From Myxococcota bacterium (GTDB lineage: Bacteria; Myxococcota_A; UBA9160; UBA4427), in contig JAPYTP010000024.1 of the NCBI GenBank assembly GCA_029941885.1, positions 1-45,633 on the forward strand: a DNA stretch of 45,633 bases, written 5' to 3'. This document shows positions 8,405 through 17,259 of the stretch, one piece after another; the stretch's first letter is position 1, and each line of letters begins with the position of its first letter. The notes beneath the pieces were generated by a model. The model ran no database searches, was not told the DNA's origin, and was given only the letters and a program-made list of their open reading frames with translations. Position numbers and translations under genes: made by a program.

Positions 8405-10787
8405 CTTCGACACGACGGCGGAACTCCCCAACCGTTTCCTTTCGCGCGCGGAGCTCGGCGAGTAGGTCGCGCGCCTCCGCTACGCGATCGGCTTCCCGAT
8501 AGGCCAGAGCCAAATGGAGCTGCGCCTCGGCCAATCCCGGTGCGGCTTTTCGCGCGCGCTCGAGTAGACCGATGGCGCGTTCGACCAACCCTTTGCGGAG
8601 GTAGAGTTCTCCCAGCGTGTCCATCACAAAAGGATTCGTGTCGGCGAGCGCATACGCCTGCTGCGCCGCCGCAATCGCTCCATCGATGTCACCGCGATCG
8701 GCAAGAAGCCCAGCCAGATTGTTCCGCGGTGCGAAAGCCGACTCATCGAGTTCCCCGGCTCGCCGATACGCCGCAATCGCTTCCTCATCTTTCCCGAGAC
8801 GCGCCATCACGGCCCCGAGAATGTAGTAGGTCGACGAATCGTCGGGCCTTATCTCGAGGTATCGCTGGCAATCCGCGCGAGCACCTTCGAAGTCGCCGGT
8901 CGCCGCACGAAACTCTGCGCGCACACGAAGCGGAGTCGGATCATCCGGCTCGAGCTGCAGGGCACGGTCGGTATCGGCGGCGCCCGGCTCTGCGGCACCT
9001 GCCGCAAAGAGCAGACGTGCACGCGCCAGGTGGAGGGCAGCGGAATCGGGACTCGCCGCGAGACCTTCCGTGGCGACCACGAGGGCCTCACCGCCACGCC
9101 CGGCAAGCCCCAGGGTCAGGGCTCTTTCGACCGCGATCTCAGGCGTCACCCCGAAAGTCTTTTCGATCCCATCAAGCTGAGCGAGTGCGTCCGCATAGCG
9201 CCCCTGAACCCGCAGTGCCGACGCGCGCAAGAGCGGAAACTCCGAGCGATCGACGAACTTTGCCGCTGCCAGCCTGGCCAATTCTTCCGCCGCCCCACCC
9301 TCCTCGAGATTCACGAGGGCGGCCACCCAAGAGATCCACCCCTCAACGATCCCGGGTAGATTTCGAGCTTGTAATTCCGCAATGGTTGCAGCGGATCGCC
9401 AATCTCCACGCTGTTCCACCAACCGAAGAAGATGGGTATAAAAAGCCAACTCCTGGCGGTTGCGGGCGAGCGCAAGCCGGTAGCGGCGATCCGCTCCGAT
9501 GAGATCCCCGGCCTTCTCGAGCGCGCGACCCAGCCAGAACTGAGTCGGTGCATCATCGAGTTCAGTCACCAATTTCTCGAGCCGCGCGACAGCGGCGGCT
9601 ACATCGCCTGAAGCAAGCTCGATTCGCGCGCGCAGATACTCGACTTGGGAATCACGTGGCCGACTCCGGCGGAATCGTTCGAGTTCGATCCTGGCCGCAT
9701 CGATTCGGTCAAATGTCACCAGCGCCTCCGTGTACGCGTTGCGCAGCATCGCGTCACCGGGGAAGCGTTCGAGCGCTTCTACAAATACGGCCAGGGAACT
9801 TACTTCGTTCTGGCGAAGCAGATAGAAATGTGCGAGCTGCAGCGAGGATGAAGGAGAGTCCGACCGGTCTCTGAACTCGAGAAGAATCTGCTCCGCCTTT
9901 TCGTCCTCTCCGGCCGCAAGATGAAAGGACGAGACGAGGGGATAGAAGGAGAGATTTTCAGGATGGGCTGCGAGCGCTCCGCGGACGCGCTCGATCGCTT
10001 CGTCGAGACGCCCCGCCTGGCCGAGCGCTTGACCTAATGCCTGCCACGCAGCCATGTCTTCGGGCTCTTCTTCCACCAGACGATTGAGTCCGGCAATCGC
10101 TTCGTCGAACTTCCCGCGACGCAACGCTACCGAATGTGCCGTGATCTCGAGACGACGCAACATCGATTGTTCATGTTCCGTCTTGGAATCCATTTGTCTC
10201 GCCTCGTCGAGTAGGACCATCGCCTCTTCGAGTCGCTGCTCAGCAACCAACATGCCGACGCGTGCAAGTCGTGCTTCGGCGCTCTCCGGATAACGATCCT
10301 CCGCTTCCACAAGAATCTGCAGCGCACGATCGAGATCGCCGAGTTGAAGCTCAGCTTGCGCCCGCAGCACGAGGGCGCTGACATGAAGATCCGATTCTGG
10401 GGAAATCGCGCTGACGATTCGACGCGCGGCGCTTGCGTCGCCCCCCATCAGGGCGACCTGTCCAAGGGCCATCCGGAGATCATCCCGCTTCGGAAAGCGC
10501 TCGACACCGTCCTCGAGGAGCCAACGAGCCTGCGGCGATTCACCCGCTGCGACCAATAGACCGGTGAACTCAAGCAAGCCGTCCGGCGTGTCGGGGCCGC
10601 TTTCGCGCAAATCGTCTAACGCGCTGAGAGCGGAAACTCGATCTCCCCGCTGCAACGCATCGACAACGGCTTGCTGAGCATTTTCTGCGCTCTCTTCGGA
10701 TCCCGAACAAGCCACCAAGACGCCGAAGATGAAAAGGGCCAACAGGACAGCCATGACGAGCCTGCCCGCACGGTGGAGTCGAGCCAT
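8382..10787 (-). CDS. Large TPR-repeat lipoprotein (PEP-CTERM-system type)
   Basis: An 801-residue tetratricopeptide-repeat protein with a lipoprotein leader ending in LVAC (residue 27), so it is predicted to sit in the membrane facing the periplasm. More than fifteen repeat units follow each other, such as AAWQALGQALGQAGRLDEAI and YYILGAVMARLGKDEEAIAA. The architecture resembles the TPR lipoproteins found with PEP-CTERM/exosortase systems, and the genes on either side of this region encode proteins with such sorting signals; a specific assignment to that system is inferred. It overlaps the sulfatase-fold gene, so the two are co-transcribed. I see no good ribosome-binding site before the ATG at 10787; a later in-frame ATG (residue 12) is possible. 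Confidence 0.8.
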   Translation of the reverse strand: MARLHRAGRLVMAVLLALFIFGVLVACSGSEESAENAQQAVVDALQRGDRVSALSALDDLRESGPDTPDGLLEFTGLLVAAGESPQARWLLEDGVERFPKRDDLRMALGQVALMGGDASAARRIVSAISPESDLHVSALVLRAQAELQLGDLDRALQILVEAEDRYPESAEARLARVGMLVAEQRLEEAMVLLDEARQMDSKTEHEQSMLRRLEITAHSVALRRGKFDEAIAGLNRLVEEEPEDMAAWQALGQALGQAGRLDEAIERVRGALAAHPENLSFYPLVSSFHLAAGEDEKAEQILLEFRDRSDSPSSSLQLAHFYLLRQNEVSSLAVFVEALERFPGDAMLRNAYTEALVTFDRIDAARIELERFRRSRPRDSQVEYLRARIELASGDVAAAVARLEKLVTELDDAPTQFWLGRALEKAGDLIGADRRYRLALARNRQELAFYTHLLRLVEQRGDWRSAATIAELQARNLPGIVEGWISWVAALVNLEEGGAAEELARLAAAKFVDRSEFPLLRASALRVQGRYADALAQLDGIEKTFGVTPEIAVERALTLGLAGRGGEALVVATEGLAASPDSAALHLARARLLFAAGAAEPGAADTDRALQLEPDDPTPLRVRAEFRAATGDFEGARADCQRYLEIRPDDSSTYYILGAVMARLGKDEEAIAAYRRAGELDESAFAPRNNLAGLLADRGDIDGAIAAAQQAYALADTNPFVMDTLGELYLRKGLVERAIGLLERARKAAPGLAEAQLHLALAYREADRVAEARDLLAELRARKETVGEFRRRVEDAEETLE

Positions 10788-10805
10788 CGATCAAGTCTAC
10801 AGAAT

Positions 10806-10840
10806 CTGCGGGCCACTGGGACTTCCCCAGTGGCCCGCAG
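10806..10840 (-). terminator. Long hairpin after the PEP-CTERM gene
   Basis: Bases 10806-10820 pair perfectly with 10826-10840 (15 bp, G/C-rich) around the loop ACTTC. It sits between the stop of the PEP-CTERM gene and the start of the TPR lipoprotein on the minus strand. No U-run follows on either strand, so it may be a weak terminator or a stabilising stem that uncouples the two genes. Confidence 0.65.
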
Positions 10841-10873
10841 TCGAGACGAAAGACAATTGCTTCGACAGTTCTC

Positions 10874-11593
10874 TCAGCTCCGCCGTCGGGCGGCCGAAGA
10901 AACACCAGCAAGACCAGTGAGACCGAGCATCAGCAGCATGCCAGTCCCCGGCTCCGGAATCGGCGCGACGACGCGACTGACTTCGGTACCCGTCACATTG
11001 AATGTGATGCCAGCGCCGAGGAAGCTCGTCAGCTGAGGACTCGAGAGCCCAACGATCCCAGGCGCCACTGTGCCAAGATGGCCCGCTCCGTTCAAGCTCA
11101 GTCCCACGATCGCCGTACCCGCGGAAAACTGCATGCTCGTAAAGCCTGTCAGACCAAAGATCGGACAAGCGGCGGCATTGCAATGAATCGGCAGTGGCTG
11201 GACACCGTTCAGACCGGCGAAGCCAAGAGCTCCACCGCCTGTTAGTGCCCCAGCCTGTCCGCCGGTATTCATCTGAATACCGACATAGCCATTGAAGATC
11301 GCACCCGGCACACTGAATGCGTTCGTCAGCGTCCATTGTTGAAAAATGCTGAAGGTTTGGAGCTGCGCGGCGCCGGCATTGATGCTGGTAGGAGCACTGG
11401 CCGGCGAGGTGTAGCGAATGGTCGCAGTTCCAATGACAGGCGCTGCCATCGTGAGAGTTCCCGTTCCAGCCCCCGTCGGCGCGAATCCGCCGGTCAGGTT
11501 GTACGTCACATCGATATTTGCGGCACTCGCCACTCCGGGCCCGATCGCCAATGCAACCAGAGCGAAGAGCCCAATTGTCAATTTCCTCATCAT
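10874..11593 (-). CDS. PEP-CTERM sorting-domain protein
   Basis: A 239-residue exported protein with a signal peptide (about 1-25, ending GVASA), a low-charge beta-rich body without a recognised enzyme domain, and a canonical PEP-CTERM tail: PIPEPGTGMLLMLGLTG, the remaining hydrophobic helix and ARRRS. Such tails are cut and anchored by an exosortase, which must be encoded elsewhere since none lies in this window. A good AGGGG stands before the ATG pair at 11588-11593. An operator-like palindrome lies 63 bases upstream, suggesting this surface protein belongs to the same regulon as the catabolic genes. The function of the body is unknown. Confidence 0.82.
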   Translation of the reverse strand: MMRKLTIGLFALVALAIGPGVASAANIDVTYNLTGGFAPTGAGTGTLTMAAPVIGTATIRYTSPASAPTSINAGAAQLQTFSIFQQWTLTNAFSVPGAIFNGYVGIQMNTGGQAGALTGGGALGFAGLNGVQPLPIHCNAAACPIFGLTGFTSMQFSAGTAIVGLSLNGAGHLGTVAPGIVGLSSPQLTSFLGAGITFNVTGTEVSRVVAPIPEPGTGMLLMLGLTGLAGVSSAARRRS

Positions 11594-11655
11594 TCATCCC
11601 CTATTTCTTGTACCCAACAGCGAGTACGCGCTTCCCAGGATTTTCACCGTAACAT

Positions 11656-11673
11656 ACATTCACGATTGAGTGT
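11656..11673. promoter_or_regulatory. Operator palindrome 3, before the PEP-CTERM gene
   Basis: ACATTCA-CGAT-TGAGTGT, one mismatch to the consensus. It lies 63 bases before the PEP-CTERM start on the minus strand, next to an A/T-rich stretch (11674-11710) that may carry promoter elements. Together with palindrome 4 it gives the divergent intergenic region 11594-11975 one site near each gene. Confidence 0.75.
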
Positions 11674-11847
11674 AAAAAAAATGATTTCTAAAATTATCAA
11701 TCTTTTCCAATAGTTGAGAGACTCAACAGATTGAATTCCGTAAGACACACGCGGCTTTACGCCGAGACTTACTGCCACTTATGGCCTTTATTCCGGAGCA
11801 AACTCCACCCAAGTAGACGAACGCCTTCGAATTCGATCGATTAAATA

Positions 11848-11865
11848 ACATTCATATTTGAATGT
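11848..11865. promoter_or_regulatory. Operator palindrome 4 (perfect copy), before the gamma-lyase
   Basis: ACATTCA-TATT-TGAATGT, a perfect inverted repeat and the best copy in the window. It lies 110 bases before the start of the gamma-lyase gene (plus strand). No gene or other recognisable element fills the remaining spacer. Confidence 0.8.
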
Positions 11866-11975
11866 ATCCTCTTGTTGCAGAGCCGGTCGTATCGGATAGT
11901 TCGCGACCCGGGGATGTGGCATCGGACCCGAATCGAAATCCAAACCGAGCAACTCCAGCGAAGAAATGAGGGACC

Positions 11976-13154
11976 ATGAAGAATTTGAAGGATCTACACA
12001 CCGGATCAGCCTGCGTATGGGCAGGCGAGTCGAGGGATCCCTCCCACCGCGCAACTCAGGCCGCGGTCGTCCACAGCGTGTCCTTCGGCTATGACGATTT
12101 CGATAGTTGGCTGGACGTTGCGCAGGGCCGCGCACCCGGACACATCTACGGGCGCAACACCAATCCGACCGTCGAGGTCTTCGAAGAGAAGATTCGATTT
12201 CTCGAAGACGCAGAAGCCGCGACGAGCTTCGCAACAGGCATGGCCGCGGTCAGCAATACGCTCCTCACCCTGCTCTCCCCTAACGACCGGGTCGTATCCA
12301 TCAAGGACAGTTATGGCGGTACGAGTAAAGTCTTCCTCGACATCCTGCCACGATTCAAGATCAACGTCACGCTATGCGACACGACCGATCATAAAGAAAT
12401 CGAACTGGAGATCGCCAAGGGCTGCCAAATCGTCTATCTCGAGAGCCCCACGAACCCGACACTCAAAGTCGTCGACATCGAACGCCTCGCCCGCGCGGCC
12501 CATGACGTGGGCGCCTTGGTGATTGTTGACAATACGTTTGCCACACCGATCAACCAGAACCCTCTTGCGCTGGGTGCAGACTTGGTGATCCATAGCGCGA
12601 CCAAATATCTGGGCGGCCACGCCGACGCGTTGGGCGGAGCACTTTGTGGCCCCCGCGATCTCGTCAAGAAGGTCTTCGGCTGGCGTGAAATCACGGGAGC
12701 AACCCTGGGGCCGATGGCTGCCTATCTCCTGCTACGAGGAATGAAGACGCTCAGCTTGCGCGTACGACACCAGAATGAGAGTGCGGGACGAATCGCCGCG
12801 TACCTGAATTCGCATTCCGCGGTATCGGCGGTCTATTACCCCGGCCTGGACACACACCCCGGACACGAGATCGCGAAGAAGCAGATGCGTGGCTTTGGAG
12901 GCATGTTGAGCTTCGAACTCGCCGGCGGCTTCGAGGCAATGAAGGCCTTTCTTCCGCGATTGAATCTGGCGAATTTGACCGCCAACCTCGGCGCTGTCGA
13001 AACAATAGTCGGCCCCCCGGCCACGACTAGCCATGTCGAATGCACACCCGAAGAGCGCGCAAAACTTGGCATCTCTGAGGCACTCGTTCGATATTCGGTT
13101 GGGATCGAGGACACGGAGGACTTAATTGCGGATCTCGAGCAGGCACTCGCCTGA
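11976..13154 (+). CDS. Cys/Met-metabolism PLP enzyme (methionine/cystathionine gamma-lyase family)
   Basis: A 392-residue fold-type I PLP enzyme of the Cys/Met metabolism family, full length. Visible motifs are IYGRNTNPT (phosphate-binding Tyr and Arg), the SFATGMAAVSN segment, YLESPTNPTLKVVDI, VDNTFATP and the PLP lysine K210 in HSATKYLGGH. Members carry out gamma- or beta-elimination of methionine, cystathionine, homocysteine or cysteine, or gamma-replacement, and sequence alone does not settle which. Release of an alpha-keto acid, ammonia and a thiol by a lyase would fit the degradative setting. GAGGGACC precedes the ATG. The FAD oxidase follows 138 bases later in the same direction, and a perfect operator palindrome lies upstream. 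Confidence 0.9.
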   Translation: MKNLKDLHTGSACVWAGESRDPSHRATQAAVVHSVSFGYDDFDSWLDVAQGRAPGHIYGRNTNPTVEVFEEKIRFLEDAEAATSFATGMAAVSNTLLTLLSPNDRVVSIKDSYGGTSKVFLDILPRFKINVTLCDTTDHKEIELEIAKGCQIVYLESPTNPTLKVVDIERLARAAHDVGALVIVDNTFATPINQNPLALGADLVIHSATKYLGGHADALGGALCGPRDLVKKVFGWREITGATLGPMAAYLLLRGMKTLSLRVRHQNESAGRIAAYLNSHSAVSAVYYPGLDTHPGHEIAKKQMRGFGGMLSFELAGGFEAMKAFLPRLNLANLTANLGAVETIVGPPATTSHVECTPEERAKLGISEALVRYSVGIEDTEDLIADLEQALA

Positions 13155-13292
13155 GGCCGACGTGACCCGAGCACGCGAGCAGGACCCGACCGACTTCGCC
13201 AGCACCGAGCTTGCGACTACACAAACTTGAATCCCCACTAGAATGCAAACTTATCTATAGGGATCCCTTTCCCGCGAACTCCTGGAGGATGC

Positions 13293-14531
13293 ATGGCCGA
13301 TTCGAAAGCAGAAATCGTGATCGTAGGCGCTGGAATCATCGGCCTCTCGATCGCCTACCAACTCGCACGCCGTGGTGCCGGGCGAATCATGATTCTGGAA
13401 AAAGCCGCCGCCGTCGCCGAAGGCTCGACTGGCGCCTCTTCGGCTGTCCTTCGGCAGCGCTATTCCAATCCGGAGATGATTCGGCTCGCACGAGACGGAC
13501 TTCGTGCGTATTCAAACTGGTCCGAATTCACAGGCCTGTCCGAGCCTCGCGCCGTCTACCAACGCACCGGCATGATCTGGATGGTGGGCGACACGCCGGA
13601 GGCGGCCGCTGCCCATGCCGAACTCATGCGGAACGAGGGCATCGATGCCGAAGTGCTCGACGCGGCAGAACTACAGAGACGGTTTCCGGCCCTCGCGGCT
13701 TGCTCATCTGCACTCGACTTGAGCGGCGCCACCGAGCACGAATGCGCCGACGGTGGGCCATTCCTTTTCGAACGAGATGCCGGCTACACCGACCCAGTCG
13801 GCGCCGCCCAGGACCTCCTCGAAGCCGCACTACGCGAAGGCGTCGAACTTCGTCTCCGACAACGCGTCACTTCGATTCGCCGCTCTGGTGGCCGCATAAC
13901 AGGCGTCGATCTAGCCGGCGGATGCTCAATCGATTCGCCGCTCGTAATCAATGCAGCCGGGCCCTGGTGCAATCAGCTCAACTCAATGGCTGGCATCAAA
14001 GTGCCCTGGACGCTTAGCCCGATGCGAGTCCAGGTTCTACATCGCGATCGGCCCACAGAAATCGACGGGCCGCTTCCGGTCGTGGCAGACACGACGGGTG
14101 GCATTTACCTTCGGCCGGAAGGCCGCGGCCAACAGATCCTGATTGGTGCAATCGAAGAGGAGCACGAAGTCATCGCAGATCCCGATGATTTTCAGCGAGG
14201 CGTCGATCCCGAATATCGCGAAACGAAAATCCTCGGGCTCCACCATCGACTACCGGCACTCCCCCATCGTGGAAGGGTGACGGGACTGGCTGGCCTCTAC
14301 ACCGTCAACGAAGAAGATGTGCATCCGATCCTCGGGCCAACCGAACTCGACGGATTCCTCGTTGCGAACGGCTTTAGCGGACACGGATTCAAGCTCGCAC
14401 CTATGATTGGCTCGCAGATCGCGCAGTCGCTTACGGGCAAGAGAGCCAGCTTCGATACGGATGTGCCGATCGATTATCTGAGAGTCGATCGCGAACCGAT
14501 CACCGTGCAATCCAAGACCGCCGTCGCCTGA
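13293..14531 (+). CDS. FAD-dependent amino-acid oxidase family protein (DAO type)
   Basis: A 412-residue flavoprotein of the DAO family (D-amino acid oxidase, sarcosine oxidase, glycine oxidase). It has the N-terminal dinucleotide fold IVIVGAGIIGLSIAYQLARR, then EKAAAVAEGSTGASSAV, a mid-domain VINAAGPWCNQLN, and a C-terminal FAD contact NGFSGHGFKLAP. Such enzymes oxidise D-, N-methyl- or cyclic amino acids to imino acids, passing electrons to oxygen or a carrier; the exact substrate is not visible. There is a strong TGGAGGATGC before the ATG. It follows the gamma-lyase, faces the TonB receptor gene convergently, and has a distant paralogue at 44287-45594. Confidence 0.88.
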   Translation: MADSKAEIVIVGAGIIGLSIAYQLARRGAGRIMILEKAAAVAEGSTGASSAVLRQRYSNPEMIRLARDGLRAYSNWSEFTGLSEPRAVYQRTGMIWMVGDTPEAAAAHAELMRNEGIDAEVLDAAELQRRFPALAACSSALDLSGATEHECADGGPFLFERDAGYTDPVGAAQDLLEAALREGVELRLRQRVTSIRRSGGRITGVDLAGGCSIDSPLVINAAGPWCNQLNSMAGIKVPWTLSPMRVQVLHRDRPTEIDGPLPVVADTTGGIYLRPEGRGQQILIGAIEEEHEVIADPDDFQRGVDPEYRETKILGLHHRLPALPHRGRVTGLAGLYTVNEEDVHPILGPTELDGFLVANGFSGHGFKLAPMIGSQIAQSLTGKRASFDTDVPIDYLRVDREPITVQSKTAVA

Positions 14532-14600
14532 TCCGCCTGCTTCATGGCGGAACAGGGATCGAAGATCCTCCGAATGAAAAGGATCGTGAGCTTCGATGCC

Positions 14601-17096
14601 CTAACGTCCGCCACCCATGAACTCTGGAACAGATAGCTCCGCCCCGCTGAATCCCATTCGGAAGTTCACGCCGATCATCCGAGGGCGTATGATATAGGTC
14701 TGTAAAATGTCTGTTTCGACCACCGCATATTCACTCAGTAGATTATTTGCGTAGACATAGAGACCCCAACCCTCGCCTTCCACACCTAGTCTCACGTTCA
14801 TGATCCAGTACGCGTCGGTCTTTCTATCCTGGTCGACATTGGTGGGGCCTGAAACGGTGTCGTCCGTGTAGCTCGCGGATCCGAACAGAAATCCATCAAG
14901 TCCGCCGGTGATCGGAAAACCATATTGGGCCGAGAAGCTCGCTTGCCAAGGGGGCGCTTGAAGCGTGTTACCGCTCTTGACGTTATTGTTGGCATTGATA
15001 TCTGGGTCATCAACGAAGACATCTTCGGTAATACGCGAATCGACGAAAGACACAGAACTTCGAAGCGTGAGACCCTCGATCGGACGGCCCTCGAACTCCA
15101 ACTCGAATCCAGCGCTACGCGCCTCACCCAGGTTTCGAGTGACGGCCGGACCGACGCCTCCGACCTCCGCCTGAATGTCGTCCCAAATAATCACAAAGCC
15201 GGTCAGATTGACGATGAGCTGACTCTCCCACCAGCTCGATTTAATCCCGAGTTCGTAGCTCCAGGCCGTATCCGGATCGAAATCCGGCGGATCTTCTTCT
15301 CCGGTCGTCAGATTTCGCGCGGCCCCAATATTGATTCCGCCTGTCCGAAATCCCTGCGCCACATTGGCAAAGATCATCGCGTCATCAGTGACGTCGTATG
15401 AAACGCCGAATTTTGGTGTAAACGCTTCGTAGACGTTCTCCTTGCCACGAGTGAAATCGCCGAACTCACCAGAGCCGAAAATTCCTTCGCTACCGGGAAT
15501 GATCACGCCGCTTCCGGCGAGCGTAAAGCCGGTTCGAGTCTTGGTCGGGGATTCCACCGTATCTCGGAGATACCGTAACCCCAAGGTAAAATGAAGGTCC
15601 TCTCGCGCATCCCATATGGCATCGGCAAAGAGTGCGACCGACTTCGATCTAAAATCGACGTCGAAGTCGAGAACATGAATGTCGTAAGGACCTCCCGGGT
15701 CGGCCGGAATCTGGAAACCCAGAAAGGAGTCACAGTCTCGAATGACCTGTTCGCCACTATTCTTCTGACTCTGATCCTTGTAGTACACGCCCGCCACCCA
15801 ATCCAAGGCACCAAACCGGGTATCCGTCACATTCGAGAGGCGAGCCTCGGTGGAAATCGTCGTCCCCTCCCCGTCGAGCCCGAACTCGAGCGGTCCGCAT
15901 CGCCCGCCTCTTCGATCGCCGAGGACACCGTGCTGGCCAAGACTCGCGTTCACAAGAAACTCCTGCCCGCGGTCGTGCAGGCCGGTGACCCAATTCAATG
16001 TAAACCACGGAAAGTGCCAATCGATATCGAGTGACACCTGATCGATCGTATCTTCTCCGGGCTGCGCGATCGGGGATGCAAATACATATTTTCCGAAACT
16101 GCCATTGCCGATCGAATTGTCATTTCCGAATTCGAGGTCCTGATGGGTGTATCGGGCGGTCACGGTGAGATCTTCGGTCGCATTGAAACGCAATGCGACG
16201 CGCGCATTCCAACTCTCCTCATAGTTCTGATCGTGATGCGTCCGGATCGGTACGGCTTCATTCGTCGTCTCGATCCAATCGATGAAGCCGGGCCGATCCT
16301 TTACGCCGGCGACCACCCGAAGGCCCAGTCGATCTTCGACAAGTGGGATATTGACCATCGCGTTGACCACATAGCCATGGCGATTGGACGACGTCGCTCG
16401 ACCCTGGTTCAAATACCGAGTGTCGATGTCGAAGGCCCGCTCACTCAGATCCGGGGCGTTGGTCTCGATGAGAATTGCCCCGCCTAGCGCCCCCTCTCCA
16501 TAGAGCGTTCCCTGTGGACCGCGCAGAACCTGCACGGTCTTGATGTCGTAGAGGTTCAGATCGGGATTGTTTGAGTTGGATGCCGCGGAAATACCATCGA
16601 TATAAATTCCAACTGCGGATGCGCCGACGAGGGGTGAGATGCCGCGGATGTGAATGTCGTTTCGACCGGCCCCCCGGTCGACAAAGGAAAGACCGGGAAC
16701 CTGTCTCGCGTAGTCGTGAAACTCAACAGCGCCCATGTCTTCCAGCCGCGTCTGATCGAAGGCCGTCACCGACAGCGGGATGACCTGGAGAAATTCGTTC
16801 CGCTTGCGCGCGGTCACGACGATTCGATCCCGATCGGGTGACACCGCACCCTCGATCGTTTCCGAATCCTCGGCAATCTCGTTCGCCTCGGCTGGATCCA
16901 GTTCAGTGGATTCCTCGATCTCTGCCGGATCGGCAGAGGCCAGCTCGGATTCGACCTCTGCGGTCGTCTCCTCCGCACGAATGACAGGAGCGGCCGAGAG
17001 GAATGTGACGGCGACACAGAACACAAGCCATCCGACGTACGACGATTCCGCGTGAGCGCCCTGCTTCTTCTGAGCAGGCCTTCCTCGGAAATACAT
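14601..17096 (-). CDS. TonB-dependent outer-membrane receptor
   Basis: An 831-residue outer-membrane transporter. It has a signal peptide (about 1-41, ending VIRA), an acidic linker of about 40 residues, a TonB box (DRIVVTARKR) and a plug domain (PLSVTAFD, VQVLRGPQGTLYGEGALGG), then a 22-strand-type barrel (ALRFNATEDLTVTARYTHQD; GVSYDVTDDAMIFANVAQGF). Family members import siderophores, vitamins, glycans, peptides and other compounds; this one resembles the large Proteobacteria group with a plug starting IVVTA and gives no substrate by itself. I set the start at 17096 because AGGAGATCCCTTT precedes it and it begins a proper signal peptide; an upstream ATG at 17183 lies inside the operator. 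Its own operator and promoter are at 17172-17202. Confidence 0.93.
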   Translation of the reverse strand: MYFRGRPAQKKQGAHAESSYVGWLVFCVAVTFLSAAPVIRAEETTAEVESELASADPAEIEESTELDPAEANEIAEDSETIEGAVSPDRDRIVVTARKRNEFLQVIPLSVTAFDQTRLEDMGAVEFHDYARQVPGLSFVDRGAGRNDIHIRGISPLVGASAVGIYIDGISAASNSNNPDLNLYDIKTVQVLRGPQGTLYGEGALGGAILIETNAPDLSERAFDIDTRYLNQGRATSSNRHGYVVNAMVNIPLVEDRLGLRVVAGVKDRPGFIDWIETTNEAVPIRTHHDQNYEESWNARVALRFNATEDLTVTARYTHQDLEFGNDNSIGNGSFGKYVFASPIAQPGEDTIDQVSLDIDWHFPWFTLNWVTGLHDRGQEFLVNASLGQHGVLGDRRGGRCGPLEFGLDGEGTTISTEARLSNVTDTRFGALDWVAGVYYKDQSQKNSGEQVIRDCDSFLGFQIPADPGGPYDIHVLDFDVDFRSKSVALFADAIWDAREDLHFTLGLRYLRDTVESPTKTRTGFTLAGSGVIIPGSEGIFGSGEFGDFTRGKENVYEAFTPKFGVSYDVTDDAMIFANVAQGFRTGGINIGAARNLTTGEEDPPDFDPDTAWSYELGIKSSWWESQLIVNLTGFVIIWDDIQAEVGGVGPAVTRNLGEARSAGFELEFEGRPIEGLTLRSSVSFVDSRITEDVFVDDPDINANNNVKSGNTLQAPPWQASFSAQYGFPITGGLDGFLFGSASYTDDTVSGPTNVDQDRKTDAYWIMNVRLGVEGEGWGLYVYANNLLSEYAVVETDILQTYIIRPRMIGVNFRMGFSGAELSVPEFMGGGR

Positions 17097-17171
17097 AAAG
17101 GGATCTCCTCTCAACGCTTCTATCCAAGCCAAATCTGAGTAGTCAGTAGCCATTTCACAAATGGCTTTGAT

Positions 17172-17202
17172 ACATTCATTCAAGATTGTTTATTTTGCTC
17201 AA
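17172..17202 (-). promoter_or_regulatory. Operator palindrome 5 with putative promoter of the TonB receptor
   Basis: The palindrome at 17172-17189 reads ACATTCA-TTCA-AGATTGT (two mismatches). On the minus strand TTGAGC (17197-17202) and ATGAAT (17174-17179) stand 17 bases apart, a plausible -35/-10 pair with the operator over the -10. It lies 76 bases before the receptor start. Repression by blocking RNA polymerase is the natural reading; it is inferred. Confidence 0.6.
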
Positions 17203-17259
17203 TTTGGTGTTTTGGGTCAAGCGGCCAAAACCAGAGGGTTCTCGCTGGCTGCAAATTCG

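Noticed and set aside
8360-9502. Plus-strand open frame of 380 codons opposite the TPR lipoprotein
   Set aside because: Arg- and Pro-rich translation of the opposite strand of a clear TPR gene.
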